Shown one piece after another: positions 8,956 to 18,018 of a stretch of DNA of 64,000 nucleotides. The notes beneath the pieces were generated by a model. That model saw nothing but the letters and a program-made list of their open reading frames with translations. It was not told the DNA's origin and made no database searches. The position numbers and the translations under genes are program-made. This DNA is from Aquabacterium humicola (GTDB taxonomy: Bacteria; Pseudomonadota; Gammaproteobacteria; Burkholderiales; Burkholderiaceae_C): NCBI RefSeq assembly GCF_030167915.1, contig NZ_JARGNB010000001.1:682001-746000 (forward strand). Reading direction: 5' to 3'. The number at the start of each line of letters is the position of its first letter. The first letter of the stretch is position 1.

Positions 8956-8989
8956 CGTCGGTCTCGCGCGGCTTCGATGGGGGCCAATG

Positions 8990-9053
8990 AAAAAGGGCCG
9001 GCGGCATCATGCCGACCAGCCCTTCGCAGCTTACGCCGGGCGGTCGCCCGGCG
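8990..9053 (-). terminator. Tandem hairpins with T-run after mdh
   Basis: Reading the minus strand from the mdh stop there is a perfect 9-bp hairpin (9053-9045 with 9042-9034, loop of 2) and then a second GC-rich hairpin (9024-8995) followed directly by five T residues. The second has the form of an intrinsic terminator for mdh. It separates mdh from the CitE-like gene. Confidence 0.75.
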
Positions 9054-9068
9054 ATCACGGCAGATGCG

Positions 9069-10055
9069 TCACAGCAGGTGCTTGACGCCGTCCTGCTCGC
9101 CCTGCAGCTCGGCCAGGGTCTTGTTGATGCATTCCTGCGAGAACGCGTCGATCGTCAGGCCCTCGACGATCTTGTACTCGCCGTTCTCGGTGGTCACCGG
9201 GAAGCCGAACATCACGTCCTTCGGGATGCCGTACTCGCCGTTGGAGGGCACGCCCATCGTGACCCACTCGCCCTTGGAACCCAGCGCCCAGTCGCGCATG
9301 TGGTCGATGGCCGCGTTGGCCGCCGAGGCCGCCGACGACAGGCCGCGGGCTTCGATGATCGCCGCGCCGCGCTTGCCGACGGTGGGCAGGAACGTGTCCT
9401 TGTTCCACACCTGGTCGTTGATCATGTCCTTGACGCTGGCGCCGTCGATCGTCGCGAAGCGGTAGTCGGCGTACATCGTCGGCGAGTGGTTGCCCCACAC
9501 GGCCAGCTTCTTGATCGACGCGACCGGCTTGCCGGTCTTGGCGGCGACCTGGCTCAGCGCGCGGTTGTGGTCCAGGCGCAGCATCGCGGTGAAGTTCTCG
9601 CGCTTGAGGTCCGGGGCGGACTTCATCGCGATGTAGGCATTGGTGTTCGCCGGGTTGCCGACGACCAGCACCTTGACGTTGCGCGACGCGACCGAGTTCA
9701 GCGCCTTGCCCTGCGCGGTGAAGATCTGCGCGTTGGCGGCTAGCAGGTCGGCACGCTCCATGCCGGGGCCGCGCGGGCGGGCGCCGACGAGCAGCGCGTA
9801 GTCGGTGTCCTTGAACGCGGTGTTGGCGTCGCCGTGCGCTTCCATGCCGGCCAGCAGCGGGAAGGCGCAGTCCTCCAGCTCCATCATCACGCCCTTGAGC
9901 GCCTTCTGCGCCTTCTCGTCCGGGATCTCCAGCAACTGCAGGATCACCGGCTGGTCCTTGCCCAGCATCTCGCCCGAGGCGATGCGGAACAGCAGGGCAT
10001 AACCGATCTGGCCGGCGGCGCCGGTGACGGCCACGCGGACGGGCTTCTTGCTCAT
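9069..10055 (-). CDS. mdh: Malate dehydrogenase
   Basis: 328 residues; NAD-dependent interconversion of malate and oxaloacetate in the TCA cycle. The N-terminus [20 protein letters not shown] holds the dinucleotide-binding loop. [18 protein letters not shown] (substrate-binding Arg and neighbours) and the catalytic His in [14 protein letters not shown] are in the expected order. The GAAGQIGY form and overall length match the MDH type common in Burkholderiales and actinobacteria, not the LDH-like type. ATG 10055 begins the conserved start. It is transcribed away from the GntR regulator gene, and the 261-base gap carries a perfect GTCTTAT/ATAAGAC inverted repeat. The sdh-gltA operon lies beyond the regulator. 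Confidence 0.97.
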   Translation of the reverse strand: MSKKPVRVAVTGAAGQIGYALLFRIASGEMLGKDQPVILQLLEIPDEKAQKALKGVMMELEDCAFPLLAGMEAHGDANTAFKDTDYALLVGARPRGPGMERADLLAANAQIFTAQGKALNSVASRNVKVLVVGNPANTNAYIAMKSAPDLKRENFTAMLRLDHNRALSQVAAKTGKPVASIKKLAVWGNHSPTMYADYRFATIDGASVKDMINDQVWNKDTFLPTVGKRGAAIIEARGLSSAASAANAAIDHMRDWALGSKGEWVTMGVPSNGEYGIPKDVMFGFPVTTENGEYKIVEGLTIDAFSQECINKTLAELQGEQDGVKHLL

Positions 10056-10243
10056 GGAAAACTCCAGCGGATGGGTGGGTGAAGAGAGAGCGAAAACCTG
10101 AGCGGGCGGCGGCTGCGGCGCGTGCCCCGGGCACCGATGCGACATCGATGCAGCATCGTTGCAGGGAGGGCGCTGACGGGCAGGGCCGGACCGAGACAGC
10201 GAGTGTAGGCCACTCTAGGGGTTCTCACGGGGCCTGTCCATAG

Positions 10244-10264
10244 GTCTTATGTCTTCTATAAGAC
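10244..10264. promoter_or_regulatory. Perfect 7-bp inverted repeat, probable GntR operator
   Basis: GTCTTAT, 7 bases, ATAAGAC. It lies 52 bases upstream of the GntR-type regulator gene and about 190 bases from the mdh start, in the divergent intergenic region. This is one of the few AT-rich patches in the neighbourhood. GntR-type dimers usually bind such palindromes; autoregulation is inferred. Confidence 0.6.
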
Positions 10265-10316
10265 AACTGTCAGCATTTGGTGGACACCCGGCGCGGCGCT
10301 GTGATGCAATCCGGCG

Positions 10317-11090
10317 ATGCCCTCACCGAACGCCCCCGTGCTGCCGCCCGCCGCCGAACCGGCCGGCGACGGTGCGCCCGCGTTCAGCCCGCTGTACCAG
10401 CAGATCAAGGGCCTGATCATGCGCGAGCTGCAGGCCGGCGTGTGGAAGCCGGGCGAGGCGATCCCGAGCGAGCTCGACCTCGCCGCGCGCTTCAAGGTCA
10501 GCCAGGGCACGGTGCGCAAGGCCATCGACGAGCTGGCGGCCGAGAACCTGCTGGTGCGCCGCCAGGGCAAGGGCACCTTCGTCGCCACGCATGCCGAGCA
10601 GCAGGTGCAGTACCGCTTCCTGCGCCTGACCGCCGACGACGGCGTGACGCCCGACATGGAGCGCCGGCTGATCGACTGCAGCCGGCTGCGCGCGCCGGCG
10701 CCGGTGGCGCGGGCGCTCGACGTCAAGAGCGGCGACGCGGTGGTGCTGCTGCGCCGGCTGCTGCTGGCCAATACCAAGCCGGTGGTCTTCGACGAGATCT
10801 GGCTGCCCGGCACCCTGTTCAAGGGCCTGACGGCCGAGCGCCTGGCCGACTACAAGGGCCCGATGTACGGCATGTTCGAGACGGAGTTCGGCGTGCGCAT
10901 GATCCGCGCCGAGGAGCGCATCCGCGCCGTCGCCGCCGATGCCGCGACGGCCGACGTGCTGGCGGTGGCCGAAGGCACGCCGCTGCTGAGCGTCGAGCGC
11001 CTGTCCTTCACCTACGGCGACAAGCCGGTCGAGCTGCGCCGCGGCCTGTACAACACCGAGCACCACTTCTATCGCAATGAATTGAGCTGA
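10317..11090 (+). CDS. GntR/HutC-family transcriptional regulator (UTRA domain)
   Basis: 257 residues. After an Ala/Pro-rich leader (1-22) there is a winged helix-turn-helix of GntR type (SPLYQQIKGLIMREL, IPSELDLAARFKVSQGTVRK, RQGKGTFV; about 23-90). A UTRA effector-binding domain follows, with PVVFDEIWLPGTLFKGL and a C-terminal YNTEHHFYRNEL. UTRA domains bind small carboxylates, sugars or amino-acid derivatives. Placed between divergent mdh and the sdhCDAB-gltA operon, it is likely a regulator of TCA-cycle genes (inference from synteny). The inverted repeat at 10244-10264 is the likely self-operator. No second copy of that repeat was seen before sdhC. Confidence 0.9.
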   Translation: MPSPNAPVLPPAAEPAGDGAPAFSPLYQQIKGLIMRELQAGVWKPGEAIPSELDLAARFKVSQGTVRKAIDELAAENLLVRRQGKGTFVATHAEQQVQYRFLRLTADDGVTPDMERRLIDCSRLRAPAPVARALDVKSGDAVVLLRRLLLANTKPVVFDEIWLPGTLFKGLTAERLADYKGPMYGMFETEFGVRMIRAEERIRAVAADAATADVLAVAEGTPLLSVERLSFTYGDKPVELRRGLYNTEHHFYRNELS

Positions 11091-11184
11091 CCGGCGTTGT
11101 TCGCGCGCATCCAAGCTTCCGGTAAGCCTTGTGCGTTGCAATAAACTTCTAGGGTTTCACCCGGATTACGAAGAGACAAGCCCC

Positions 11185-11610
11185 ATGCCAGAGATCTCGA
11201 GAACAAGGCCCGGCGCGAACATGCGCCTGATCGAAGCGCTGCAATACCGGCTGCCGATCGCCGGGGTGGTGTCGATCCTGCACCGCGGCAGCGGCATGCT
11301 GATGTTCTTCCTGCTGCCCTTCGTGATCTGGCTCTTCGACAAGAGCGTCACCTCCGAGATCTCCTACGACACCTTCGCCAGCGCCTTCGTCGCCGGCATC
11401 GGCGGCGTGCCGGGCGTGGTGATCAAGCTGGTCGTGCTGGCGCTGATCTGGGCCTACCTGTTCCACGCGATCGCCGGCCTGCGCCACCTGTGGATGGATG
11501 CGACGCACAGCGTCAGCAAGCAGCAGGGCAGCTCGTCGGCGATCGTCACGGTCGCGCTGAGCACGATCCTCACCGTGGCGCTGGGCGCCAAGCTGTTCGG
11601 CCTGTACTGA
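11185..11610 (+). CDS. sdhC: Succinate dehydrogenase cytochrome b556 subunit
   Basis: 141 residues, three membrane helices. SILHRGSGMLMFFLLP contains the Ser/Arg/His quinone-site signature of SdhC, and HAIAGLRHLWMD contains the haem-ligating His. It anchors the SdhAB head to the membrane and helps form the ubiquinone and haem b sites. ATG 11185 gives the normal N-terminus; a GTG at 11131 would add residues without family support. It is the first gene of sdhCDAB-sdhE-gltA, 14 bases before sdhD, with AAGGAG between. Confidence 0.95.
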   Translation: MPEISRTRPGANMRLIEALQYRLPIAGVVSILHRGSGMLMFFLLPFVIWLFDKSVTSEISYDTFASAFVAGIGGVPGVVIKLVVLALIWAYLFHAIAGLRHLWMDATHSVSKQQGSSSAIVTVALSTILTVALGAKLFGLY

Positions 11611-11624
11611 AGGAGCACGGCAGC

Positions 11625-11987
11625 ATGGCCACCAACTACGGTTCGAAGCGCCTCGTCGTAGGCGCGCACTACGGCTTCCGCGACTGGCTGAGCCAGCGCG
11701 TCACCGCGGCGCTGATGGCGCTGTTCACCCTCGTGCTGCTGGTGCAGGTGCTGCTGCCCGGCCCGCTCGGCTACGAGCGCTGGGCCGGCATCTTCGCCCA
11801 GCAGTGGATGAAGTTCCTGACCTTCATCGTCATCGTCTCGCTCGCGTACCACGCCTGGGTCGGCATGCGCGACGTGTGGATGGACTACATCCAGTCGGTG
11901 AGCGTGAAGCTCGTCGCGCAGGTCGCGACGATCGCCTGGCTGGTCGGCTGCACCGGCTGGGCCGTGCAAGTGTTGTGGAGACTCTGA
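11625..11987 (+). CDS. sdhD: Succinate dehydrogenase membrane anchor subunit
   Basis: 120 residues with three hydrophobic helices. AHYGFRDWLSQRVTA near the start and SLAYHAWVGMRDVWMDYI in the middle are typical SdhD signatures; the second provides the haem-side His and the Asp/Tyr of the quinone pocket. The start has AAGGAG at 11610-11615. Its TGA overlaps the ATG of sdhA by one base, indicating translational coupling. Confidence 0.95.
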   Translation: MATNYGSKRLVVGAHYGFRDWLSQRVTAALMALFTLVLLVQVLLPGPLGYERWAGIFAQQWMKFLTFIVIVSLAYHAWVGMRDVWMDYIQSVSVKLVAQVATIAWLVGCTGWAVQVLWRL

Positions 11988-13783
11988 TGGCAGTCGCAAA
12001 GCGCAAGTTCGATGTGGTGATCGTCGGGGCCGGTGGCTCCGGCATGCGCGCGTCGCTGCAACTGGCCCGCGCGGGCCTCAATGTCGCCGTGCTGAGCAAG
12101 GTCTTCCCGACGCGCTCGCACACCGTCGCCGCGCAGGGCGGCATCGGGGCCTCGCTGGGCAACATGAGCGAGGACAACTGGCACTTCCACTTCTACGACA
12201 CCGTCAAGGGCTCCGACTGGCTGGGCGACCAGGACGCGATCGAGTTCATGTGCCGCGAAGCGCCGAAGGTGGTCTACGAGCTCGAGCACTTCGGCATGCC
12301 GTTCGACCGCAACCCGGACGGCACGATCTACCAGCGGCCCTTCGGCGGCCACACCGCGAACTACGGCGAGAAGCCGGTGCAGCGCGCGTGCGCGGCCGCC
12401 GACCGCACCGGCCACGCGATGCTGCACACGCTGTACCAGCAGAACGTCAAGGCGCGCACGCAGTTCTTCGTCGAGTGGATGGCGCTGGACATCATCCGCG
12501 ACGCCGATGGCGACGTGCTGGGCGTCACCGCGCTGGAGATGGAAACCGGCGACGTGCACATCCTCGAGGGCAAGGTCACGCTGTTCGCCACCGGTGGCGC
12601 CGGCCGCATCTACGCCGCGTCGACCAACGCCTTCATCAACACCGGCGACGGCCTGGGCATGGCCGCGCGCGCGGGCATCCCGCTCGAGGACATGGAGTTC
12701 TGGCAGTTCCACCCGACCGGCGTCGCCGGCGCCGGCGTGCTGCTGACCGAAGGCTGCCGCGGCGAAGGTGCGATCCTGCGCAACATCAACGGCGAGCGCT
12801 TCATGGAGCGCTACGCACCGACGCTGAAGGACCTGGCGCCGCGCGACTTCGTCTCGCGCTGCATGGACCAGGAGATCAAGGAAGGTCGCGGCTGCGGTCC
12901 GAACAAGGACTACATCCAGCTCGACATGACGCACCTGGGCGCCGAGACCATCGCCAAGCGCCTGCCCAGCGTGCTCGAGATCGGCCACAACTTCGCCAAC
13001 GTCGACATCACGAAGGAACCGATCCCGGTGGTGCCGACCATCCACTACCAGATGGGCGGCATCCCGACCAACATCCATGGCCAGGTGGTGGTGCCCAAGG
13101 ACGGCGACTACAAGCGCGTCGTCAACGGCTTCTACGCGGTCGGCGAATGCTCCTGCGTCAGCGTGCACGGCGCGAACCGGCTCGGCACGAATTCGCTGCT
13201 CGACCTGCTGGTGTTCGGCAAGGCCGCCGGCGACCACATCGTCGCGCAGCTGGCCAAGGGCGCCATCGCGCACAAGCCGCTGCCGAAGGACGCGGCCGAC
13301 TATTCGCTGGCGCGCATCGCCAAGCTCGACAGCTCCACCGGCGGCGAGTACGCGCAGGACGTCGCGAACGACCTGCGCAACACGATGCAGCAGCATGCCG
13401 GCGTGTTCCGCACGCAGGCGGCGATGGACGAAGGCACGAAGAAGGTCGCGGCGATCCGCGAACGTGTCGCCGGCATCACGCTGAAGGACAAGAGCAAGGT
13501 CTTCAACACCGCGCGCATCGAGGCGCTGGAAGTCGAGAACCTGATCGAGTCGGCACAGGCCACCATCGAATCGGCCGCCGCCCGCCGTGAATGCCGCGGT
13601 GCGCACACGGTGAAGGACTACGAGCGCGGCGCCGACGACCCGCAGCACCCGCTGGGCCGCAACGACGCCGAGTGGATGAAGCACACGCTCTGGTACAGCG
13701 AAGGCAACCGCCTGGAGTACAAGCCGGTGCAGCTGAAGCCGCTGACGGTGGACAGCGTTCCGCCGAAGGTCCGCACGTTCTGA
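11987..13783 (+). CDS. sdhA: Succinate dehydrogenase flavoprotein subunit
   Basis: 598 residues; oxidises succinate to fumarate with covalently bound FAD. The Rossmann motif VVIVGAGGSGMRASLQLA is at about residues 9-26. TRSHTVAAQGGIGASLGN contains the His that carries FAD. The substrate-site block HPTGVAGAGVLLTEGCRGEG and the C-terminal HTLWYSEGNRLEY are present, and the length is normal. Maturation would use the SdhE encoded downstream. It is coupled to sdhD by a one-base overlap and lies 20 bases before sdhB. Confidence 0.98.
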   Translation: MAVAKRKFDVVIVGAGGSGMRASLQLARAGLNVAVLSKVFPTRSHTVAAQGGIGASLGNMSEDNWHFHFYDTVKGSDWLGDQDAIEFMCREAPKVVYELEHFGMPFDRNPDGTIYQRPFGGHTANYGEKPVQRACAAADRTGHAMLHTLYQQNVKARTQFFVEWMALDIIRDADGDVLGVTALEMETGDVHILEGKVTLFATGGAGRIYAASTNAFINTGDGLGMAARAGIPLEDMEFWQFHPTGVAGAGVLLTEGCRGEGAILRNINGERFMERYAPTLKDLAPRDFVSRCMDQEIKEGRGCGPNKDYIQLDMTHLGAETIAKRLPSVLEIGHNFANVDITKEPIPVVPTIHYQMGGIPTNIHGQVVVPKDGDYKRVVNGFYAVGECSCVSVHGANRLGTNSLLDLLVFGKAAGDHIVAQLAKGAIAHKPLPKDAADYSLARIAKLDSSTGGEYAQDVANDLRNTMQQHAGVFRTQAAMDEGTKKVAAIRERVAGITLKDKSKVFNTARIEALEVENLIESAQATIESAAARRECRGAHTVKDYERGADDPQHPLGRNDAEWMKHTLWYSEGNRLEYKPVQLKPLTVDSVPPKVRTF

Positions 13784-13803
13784 TGTTGGGATCGAGATAA
13801 CAC

Positions 13804-14505
13804 ATGAAGCGCACGTTCAAGATCTACCGCTACGACCCCGACAAGGACGCCAAGCCCTACATGCAGACCATCGAGGTCGAGCTCGACGGCTCCGAGCGCA
13901 TGCTGCTCGATGCGCTGATCAAGCTGAAGTCGCTCGATCCGGCGATCAGCTACCGGCGCTCGTGCCGCGAAGGCGTCTGCGGTTCGGACGCGATGAACAT
14001 CAACGGCAAGAACGGCCTCGCCTGCCTGACCAACATGCGCGATCTGAAGGATCCGATCGTGCTGAAGCCGCTGCCCGGCCTGCCCGTCATCCGCGACCTG
14101 ATCGTCGACATGACGCAGTTCTTCAAGCAGTACAACTCGATCAAGCCGTACCTGGTGAACGACGAGGTGCCGCCCGAGAAGGAGCGCCTGCAGTCGCCCG
14201 AGGAGCGCGAGGAGCTCAACGGCCTGTACGAGTGCATCCTGTGCGCGAGCTGCTCGACCAGCTGCCCGAGCTTCTGGTGGAATCCGGACAAGTTCGTCGG
14301 CCCGGCCGGGCTGCTGCAGGCCTACCGTTTCATCGCCGACAGCCGCGACCAGGGCACCGCGGAACGCCTCGACAACCTCGAGGACCCGTACCGCCTGTTC
14401 CGCTGCCACACGATCATGAACTGCGTCGACGTCTGCCCGAAGGGCCTGAACCCGACGAAGGCGATCGGCAAGATCAAGGAGCTGATGGTTCGTCGAGCCA
14501 TCTGA
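13804..14505 (+). CDS. sdhB: Succinate dehydrogenase iron-sulphur subunit
   Basis: 233 residues; carries electrons from FAD to ubiquinone through three clusters. CREGVCGSDAMNINGKNGLA followed by Cys provides the [2Fe-2S] ligands, CILCASCSTSCPSFWW the [4Fe-4S] ligands, and CHTIMNCVDVCPKGLNP the [3Fe-4S] ligands. Length and order are normal for SdhB. It sits between sdhA and sdhE in the operon. Confidence 0.98.
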   Translation: MKRTFKIYRYDPDKDAKPYMQTIEVELDGSERMLLDALIKLKSLDPAISYRRSCREGVCGSDAMNINGKNGLACLTNMRDLKDPIVLKPLPGLPVIRDLIVDMTQFFKQYNSIKPYLVNDEVPPEKERLQSPEEREELNGLYECILCASCSTSCPSFWWNPDKFVGPAGLLQAYRFIADSRDQGTAERLDNLEDPYRLFRCHTIMNCVDVCPKGLNPTKAIGKIKELMVRRAI

Positions 14506-14513
14506 TCCGACGC

Positions 14514-14795
14514 ATGGACACCGCTGCGCTGCAACTCGCCGAGCTGAATCGCCTGAAGTGGCGCTGCCGGCGCGGGCTGCTGGAGAACGATCTCTTCATC
14601 GAGCGCTTCTTCCGCCGCCATGAGGCGCAGTTGACGGTGCGCCATGCCACCGGATTGCAGGCCCTGATGGACCTGGCCGACAACGACCTGCTCGACCTGC
14701 TGCTGGCGCGGCGCGAACCCGAGGGCGAGCTCGCGCGCCCGGAGGTGACCGAAGTGCTCGGCATGCTGCGTGCCCGGGACGACGCCCCGCACTGA
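14514..14795 (+). CDS. sdhE: FAD assembly factor SdhE
   Basis: 93 residues, small helical protein of the SdhE/Sdh5 (YgfY, DUF339) family that promotes covalent flavinylation of SdhA. The hallmark RGLLENDLF is at about residues 20-28, preceded by LKWRCRR. LMDLADNDLLDLLLARREPEG matches the third-helix region. It starts 8 bases after the sdhB stop and ends 32 bases before gltA, so it is co-transcribed with its client enzyme. Confidence 0.92.
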   Translation: MDTAALQLAELNRLKWRCRRGLLENDLFIERFFRRHEAQLTVRHATGLQALMDLADNDLLDLLLARREPEGELARPEVTEVLGMLRARDDAPH

Positions 14796-14827
14796 CCGTT
14801 TTCTGAAAGAGCTCCGAAAGGAATGCC

Positions 14828-16138
14828 ATGACCCCGTCCGACGTGAAAGCCACGCTGTCCTTCTCCGATGGCAGCCCCAGCATGGAATTGCCGATCTACA
14901 AGGGCAGCATCGGCCCGGACGTGATCGACATCCGCAAGCTCTACGGTCAGACCGGCAAGTTCACCTACGACCCGGGCTTCCTGTCGACCGCGTCCTGCAA
15001 CTCGACGATCACCTACATCGACGGCGACAAGGGCGAGCTGCTGTACCGCGGCTACCCGATCGAGCAGCTGGCGACGCAGTGCGACTTCCTCGAGACCTGC
15101 TACCTGCTGCTCAAGGGCGACCTGCCCAACCCGCAGCAGAAGGCGGACTTCGTCAAGCTCGTGACCAACCACACGATGGTCAACGAGCAGATGCAGTTCT
15201 TCCTGCGCGGCTTCCGCCGCGACGCGCACCCGATGGCGGTGATGACCGGCCTGGTCGGCGCGCTGTCGGCCTTCTACCACGACAGCACCGACATCAATAA
15301 CGCGCAACATCGTGAGATCGCGGCGATCCGCCTGATCGCGAAGATGCCGACGCTGGTGGCGATGGCCTACAAGTACGGCGTCGGCCAGCCCTACATGTAC
15401 CCGCGCAACGACCTGTCGTACTCGGCGAACTTCATGCGCATGATGTTCGCGACGCCGTGCGAGGAATACAAGTCGAACGACGTGCTGACGCGCGCGATCG
15501 ACCGCATCTTCATCCTGCACGCCGACCACGAGCAGAACGCGTCGACCTCGACGGTGCGCCTGTGCGGCTCGTCGGGCACCAACCCGTTCGCAGCCATCGC
15601 GGCCGGCGTGGCCTGCCTGTGGGGCCCGGCGCACGGCGGCGCGAACGAAGCGGCGCTGAACATGCTGGAGGACATCCAGAAGCAGGGCGGCGTCGAGAAG
15701 ATCGGCGAGTTCATCCGGCAGGTGAAGGACAAGAACTCGCAGGTCAAGCTGATGGGCTTCGGCCACCGCGTCTACAAGAACTACGACCCGCGCGCGAAGC
15801 TGATGCGCGAGACCTGCCACGAGGTGCTCCAGGCCCTGGGCCTGGAGAACGACCCGCTGTTCAAGCTGGCGATGGCGCTGGAGAAGATCGCGCTGGAAGA
15901 CGAGTACTTCGTCGCCCGCAAGCTCTACCCGAACGTCGACTTCTACTCCGGCATCGTGCAGCGCGCGATCGGCATCCCGGTGTCGCTGTTCACCGCGATC
16001 TTCGCGCTGGCCCGCACGGTCGGCTGGATCGCCCAGCTCAACGAGATGATCGGCGACCCCGAGTACAAGATCGGCCGCCCGCGCCAGCTCTTCGTCGGAT
16101 CGCCCAAGCGCGACGTCAAGCCGATCGGCGAGCGCTGA
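14828..16138 (+). CDS. gltA: Citrate synthase (type II, hexameric)
   Basis: 436 residues; condenses acetyl-CoA and oxaloacetate. The catalytic His lies in [14 protein letters not shown], the oxaloacetate-binding His/Arg in [15 protein letters not shown], and the catalytic Asp in NVDFYSGIV. The N-terminal extension with a zinc-site-like [18 protein letters not shown] is typical of Gram-negative NADH-sensitive GltA. It is the last gene of the sdh operon, with an AAAGGAA-type ribosome site about 8 bases before the ATG, and is followed by a long perfect palindrome. Confidence 0.98.
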   Translation: MTPSDVKATLSFSDGSPSMELPIYKGSIGPDVIDIRKLYGQTGKFTYDPGFLSTASCNSTITYIDGDKGELLYRGYPIEQLATQCDFLETCYLLLKGDLPNPQQKADFVKLVTNHTMVNEQMQFFLRGFRRDAHPMAVMTGLVGALSAFYHDSTDINNAQHREIAAIRLIAKMPTLVAMAYKYGVGQPYMYPRNDLSYSANFMRMMFATPCEEYKSNDVLTRAIDRIFILHADHEQNASTSTVRLCGSSGTNPFAAIAAGVACLWGPAHGGANEAALNMLEDIQKQGGVEKIGEFIRQVKDKNSQVKLMGFGHRVYKNYDPRAKLMRETCHEVLQALGLENDPLFKLAMALEKIALEDEYFVARKLYPNVDFYSGIVQRAIGIPVSLFTAIFALARTVGWIAQLNEMIGDPEYKIGRPRQLFVGSPKRDVKPIGER

Positions 16139-16193
16139 CCGGCGGGTCCGGCGCCCGCTGCATTCGCGGCGGGTGACGGGGCTCGAGCACCGA

Positions 16194-16223
16194 CGGCCGC
16201 CAGGGCTCGAGCCCTGGCGGCCG
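16194..16223. terminator. Perfect 15-bp-arm palindrome between gltA and the convergent gene
   Basis: A 30-base perfect palindrome centred on CTCGAG (CGGCCGCCAGGGCTC on the left arm) lies 55 bases after the gltA stop and 29 bases before the convergent small gene's stop. The following TTGTACTTTCT is moderately T-rich. Position between convergent genes suggests a bidirectional terminator. Confidence 0.6.
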
Positions 16224-16252
16224 TTGTACTTTCTACCAGCGGGATGACAGCG

Positions 16253-16465
16253 TCAGTCGGAGTCCGGCGTCACCGTGTCCAGGAACGCGGGCTCGGTATC
16301 GGCGAAGGCGCGGCGCTCGGCTTCGGCCGCGGCGGCGGCTTCCTCGGCGCTGCTGCGGCGCGCCAGCTCCAGCGCGATCGCCGCGGCTTCGGCCGGGCGC
16401 GGCTGCTGCGGCGCACCGGCACCGTCGAACGTGAGATGGATGGGTTCTTCTGGCGTGTTCGACAT
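16253..16465 (-). CDS. Small acidic Ala/Glu-rich protein of unknown function
   Basis: 70 residues: MSNTPEEPIHLTFDGAG, a Pro-containing segment, then a long Ala/Glu/Arg helix and an acidic C-terminus. No signal peptide or membrane segment. The ATG at 16465 is preceded on its strand by AAGGAGAAGTGCC, a strong ribosome site, which is the main reason to accept it. It is divergent from selD with about 107 bases between. I do not recognise it. Confidence 0.6.
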   Translation of the reverse strand: MSNTPEEPIHLTFDGAGAPQQPRPAEAAAIALELARRSSAEEAAAAAEAERRAFADTEPAFLDTVTPDSD

Positions 16466-16572
16466 GGCACTTCTCCTTTCGCGCTTCCTGCGCTCTTCGG
16501 CGCGCCGGCGCCCGGCTTGAGCCGTGCGTGCGTGACATCATTCACGACCGACCCAGCGACTCACGCAAAACC

Positions 16573-17646
16573 ATGAATGCTCCCGAAACCGTCCCCCGCC
16601 TGACCAGCCTGTCGCACGGCGGCGGCTGCGGCTGCAAGATCGCGCCGGGCGTGTTGTCGCAGATCCTGCGGCAGTCGCCGGCGCTGCCGGTGCCGAAGGA
16701 ACTGCTGGTCGGCATCGAGACCGCCGACGACGCGGCGGTGTACCGGCTCAACGAGAGCCAGGCGCTCATCGCGACGACCGACTTCTTCATGCCGATCGTC
16801 GACGACCCCTTCGACTTCGGCCGCATCGCGGCCACCAACGCGATCAGCGACGTCTACGCGATGGGCGGCCAGCCGATCTTCGCGCTGGCCATCGTCGGCA
16901 TGCCGATCAACGTGCTGCCGCTGGAGACGATCGCCCGCATCCTCGAAGGCGGGCAGTCCGTCTGCGCCGCCGCCGGCATCCCGATCGCCGGCGGCCACAC
17001 GATCGACTCGGTGGAGCCCATCTACGGCCTCGTCGTGCTCGGCCTGGTGCATCCGGACAAGGTCAAGCGCAATGCCGATGCGCGCGCCGGTGACCGGCTG
17101 GTGCTCGGCAAGCCGCTGGGCGTGGGCATCCTGTCGGCGGCCCTGAAGAAGGAGCAGCTCGATGCGGCCGGCTACGCGCAGATGATCGACTGCACGACGC
17201 GGCTGAACACGCCGGGCCCGGCGCTGGCCGGGCTGGATGGCGTGCATGCGCTGACCGACGTCACCGGCTTCGGCCTCGCGGGCCATGCGCTGGAGCTCGC
17301 GCGCGGCGCGGGTTGCACACTGCGCATCGATTGGCCGCGCGTGCCGCTGCTGGCCGGCGTGCGCGAGCGCGCGGCGGGCGGGCAGGTCACCGGGGCGTCG
17401 GGGCGCAACTGGAGCTCGTACGGCGACCAGATCGTGCTGCCGCCGGATTTCGCGGCGGCGGACCGGGCGCTGCTGACCGATCCGCAGACCAGCGGCGGGC
17501 TGCTGGTGTCGTGCCGGCCGGATGCCGTCGATCAGGTGCTCGCGGTGTTCCGCGCTCAGGGCTTTGCCGACGCGGCCGAGATCGGCGAGGTGGTCGAGCG
17601 CGAGCCGGGCAGCGGGCAGACCCCCGCGCTGGTCATTCGCGGATGA
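16573..17646 (+). CDS. selD: Selenide, water dikinase (selenophosphate synthetase)
   Basis: 357 residues; makes selenophosphate from selenide and ATP for selenocysteine or selenouridine. SHGGGCGCKIAPG holds Cys19 and Lys22, equivalent to the catalytic Cys17 and Lys20 of the E. coli enzyme, so this is the cysteine form and not a selenocysteine form. DDAAVYRL, TTDFFMPIVDDP, IAGGHTID and DVTGFGLAGHALE are the ATP/metal signatures. None of selA, selB, selC or mnmH (selU) is in the window. The 3' end overlaps the convergent PilZ gene by 14 bases. Confidence 0.95.
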   Translation: MNAPETVPRLTSLSHGGGCGCKIAPGVLSQILRQSPALPVPKELLVGIETADDAAVYRLNESQALIATTDFFMPIVDDPFDFGRIAATNAISDVYAMGGQPIFALAIVGMPINVLPLETIARILEGGQSVCAAAGIPIAGGHTIDSVEPIYGLVVLGLVHPDKVKRNADARAGDRLVLGKPLGVGILSAALKKEQLDAAGYAQMIDCTTRLNTPGPALAGLDGVHALTDVTGFGLAGHALELARGAGCTLRIDWPRVPLLAGVRERAAGGQVTGASGRNWSSYGDQIVLPPDFAAADRALLTDPQTSGGLLVSCRPDAVDQVLAVFRAQGFADAAEIGEVVEREPGSGQTPALVIRG

Positions 17647-17992
17647 AGGACTCGAGTGCGCGGCAGGTCTCGGCCGGCGGCTCGACGAACTGCATGCCGA
17701 CCTTGAAGCCGTCGCCCTGCGTCGACAGCACGCTGTGCACGACGCGGGCCTTCGACTGCACGCGCTTGCGTGCGCCCGTGCGGTCGGGCAGTTCGAAGCC
17801 GACCAGGCATTGCGTGCCACCGGGCAGCATCTCGGTCAGCATCACGCAGACGCCGGTCTCGGAGACGTCCAGCGTCTTGCCGACGCGGCCCGGCTGGCCG
17901 GGCAGCAGCACCAGGGCCGGCGAGCGCAGCGGGCGGCGCACCGCCTCGCGGCGATCGGCACCGCTGCGCTTGGCGAAGTCCGCAGGATTCAT
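17633..17992 (-). CDS. PilZ-domain protein
   Basis: 119 residues. The N-terminal RREAVRR (about 14-20) is the RxxxR arginine motif and LDVSETGVCV (41-50) the D/NxSxxG motif of c-di-GMP-binding PilZ domains; VGMQFVEPP near the end is also typical. The protein is essentially a stand-alone PilZ domain, so it may transmit c-di-GMP signals to an unlinked partner. It converges on selD with a 14-base overlap and starts 26 bases before the stop of the FadR-type regulator gene on the same strand. Confidence 0.85.
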   Translation of the reverse strand: MNPADFAKRSGADRREAVRRPLRSPALVLLPGQPGRVGKTLDVSETGVCVMLTEMLPGGTQCLVGFELPDRTGARKRVQSKARVVHSVLSTQGDGFKVGMQFVEPPAETCRALESFIRE

Positions 17993-18018
17993 CCGGCGAG
18001 CTTAGCGGCTTTGCCGCG

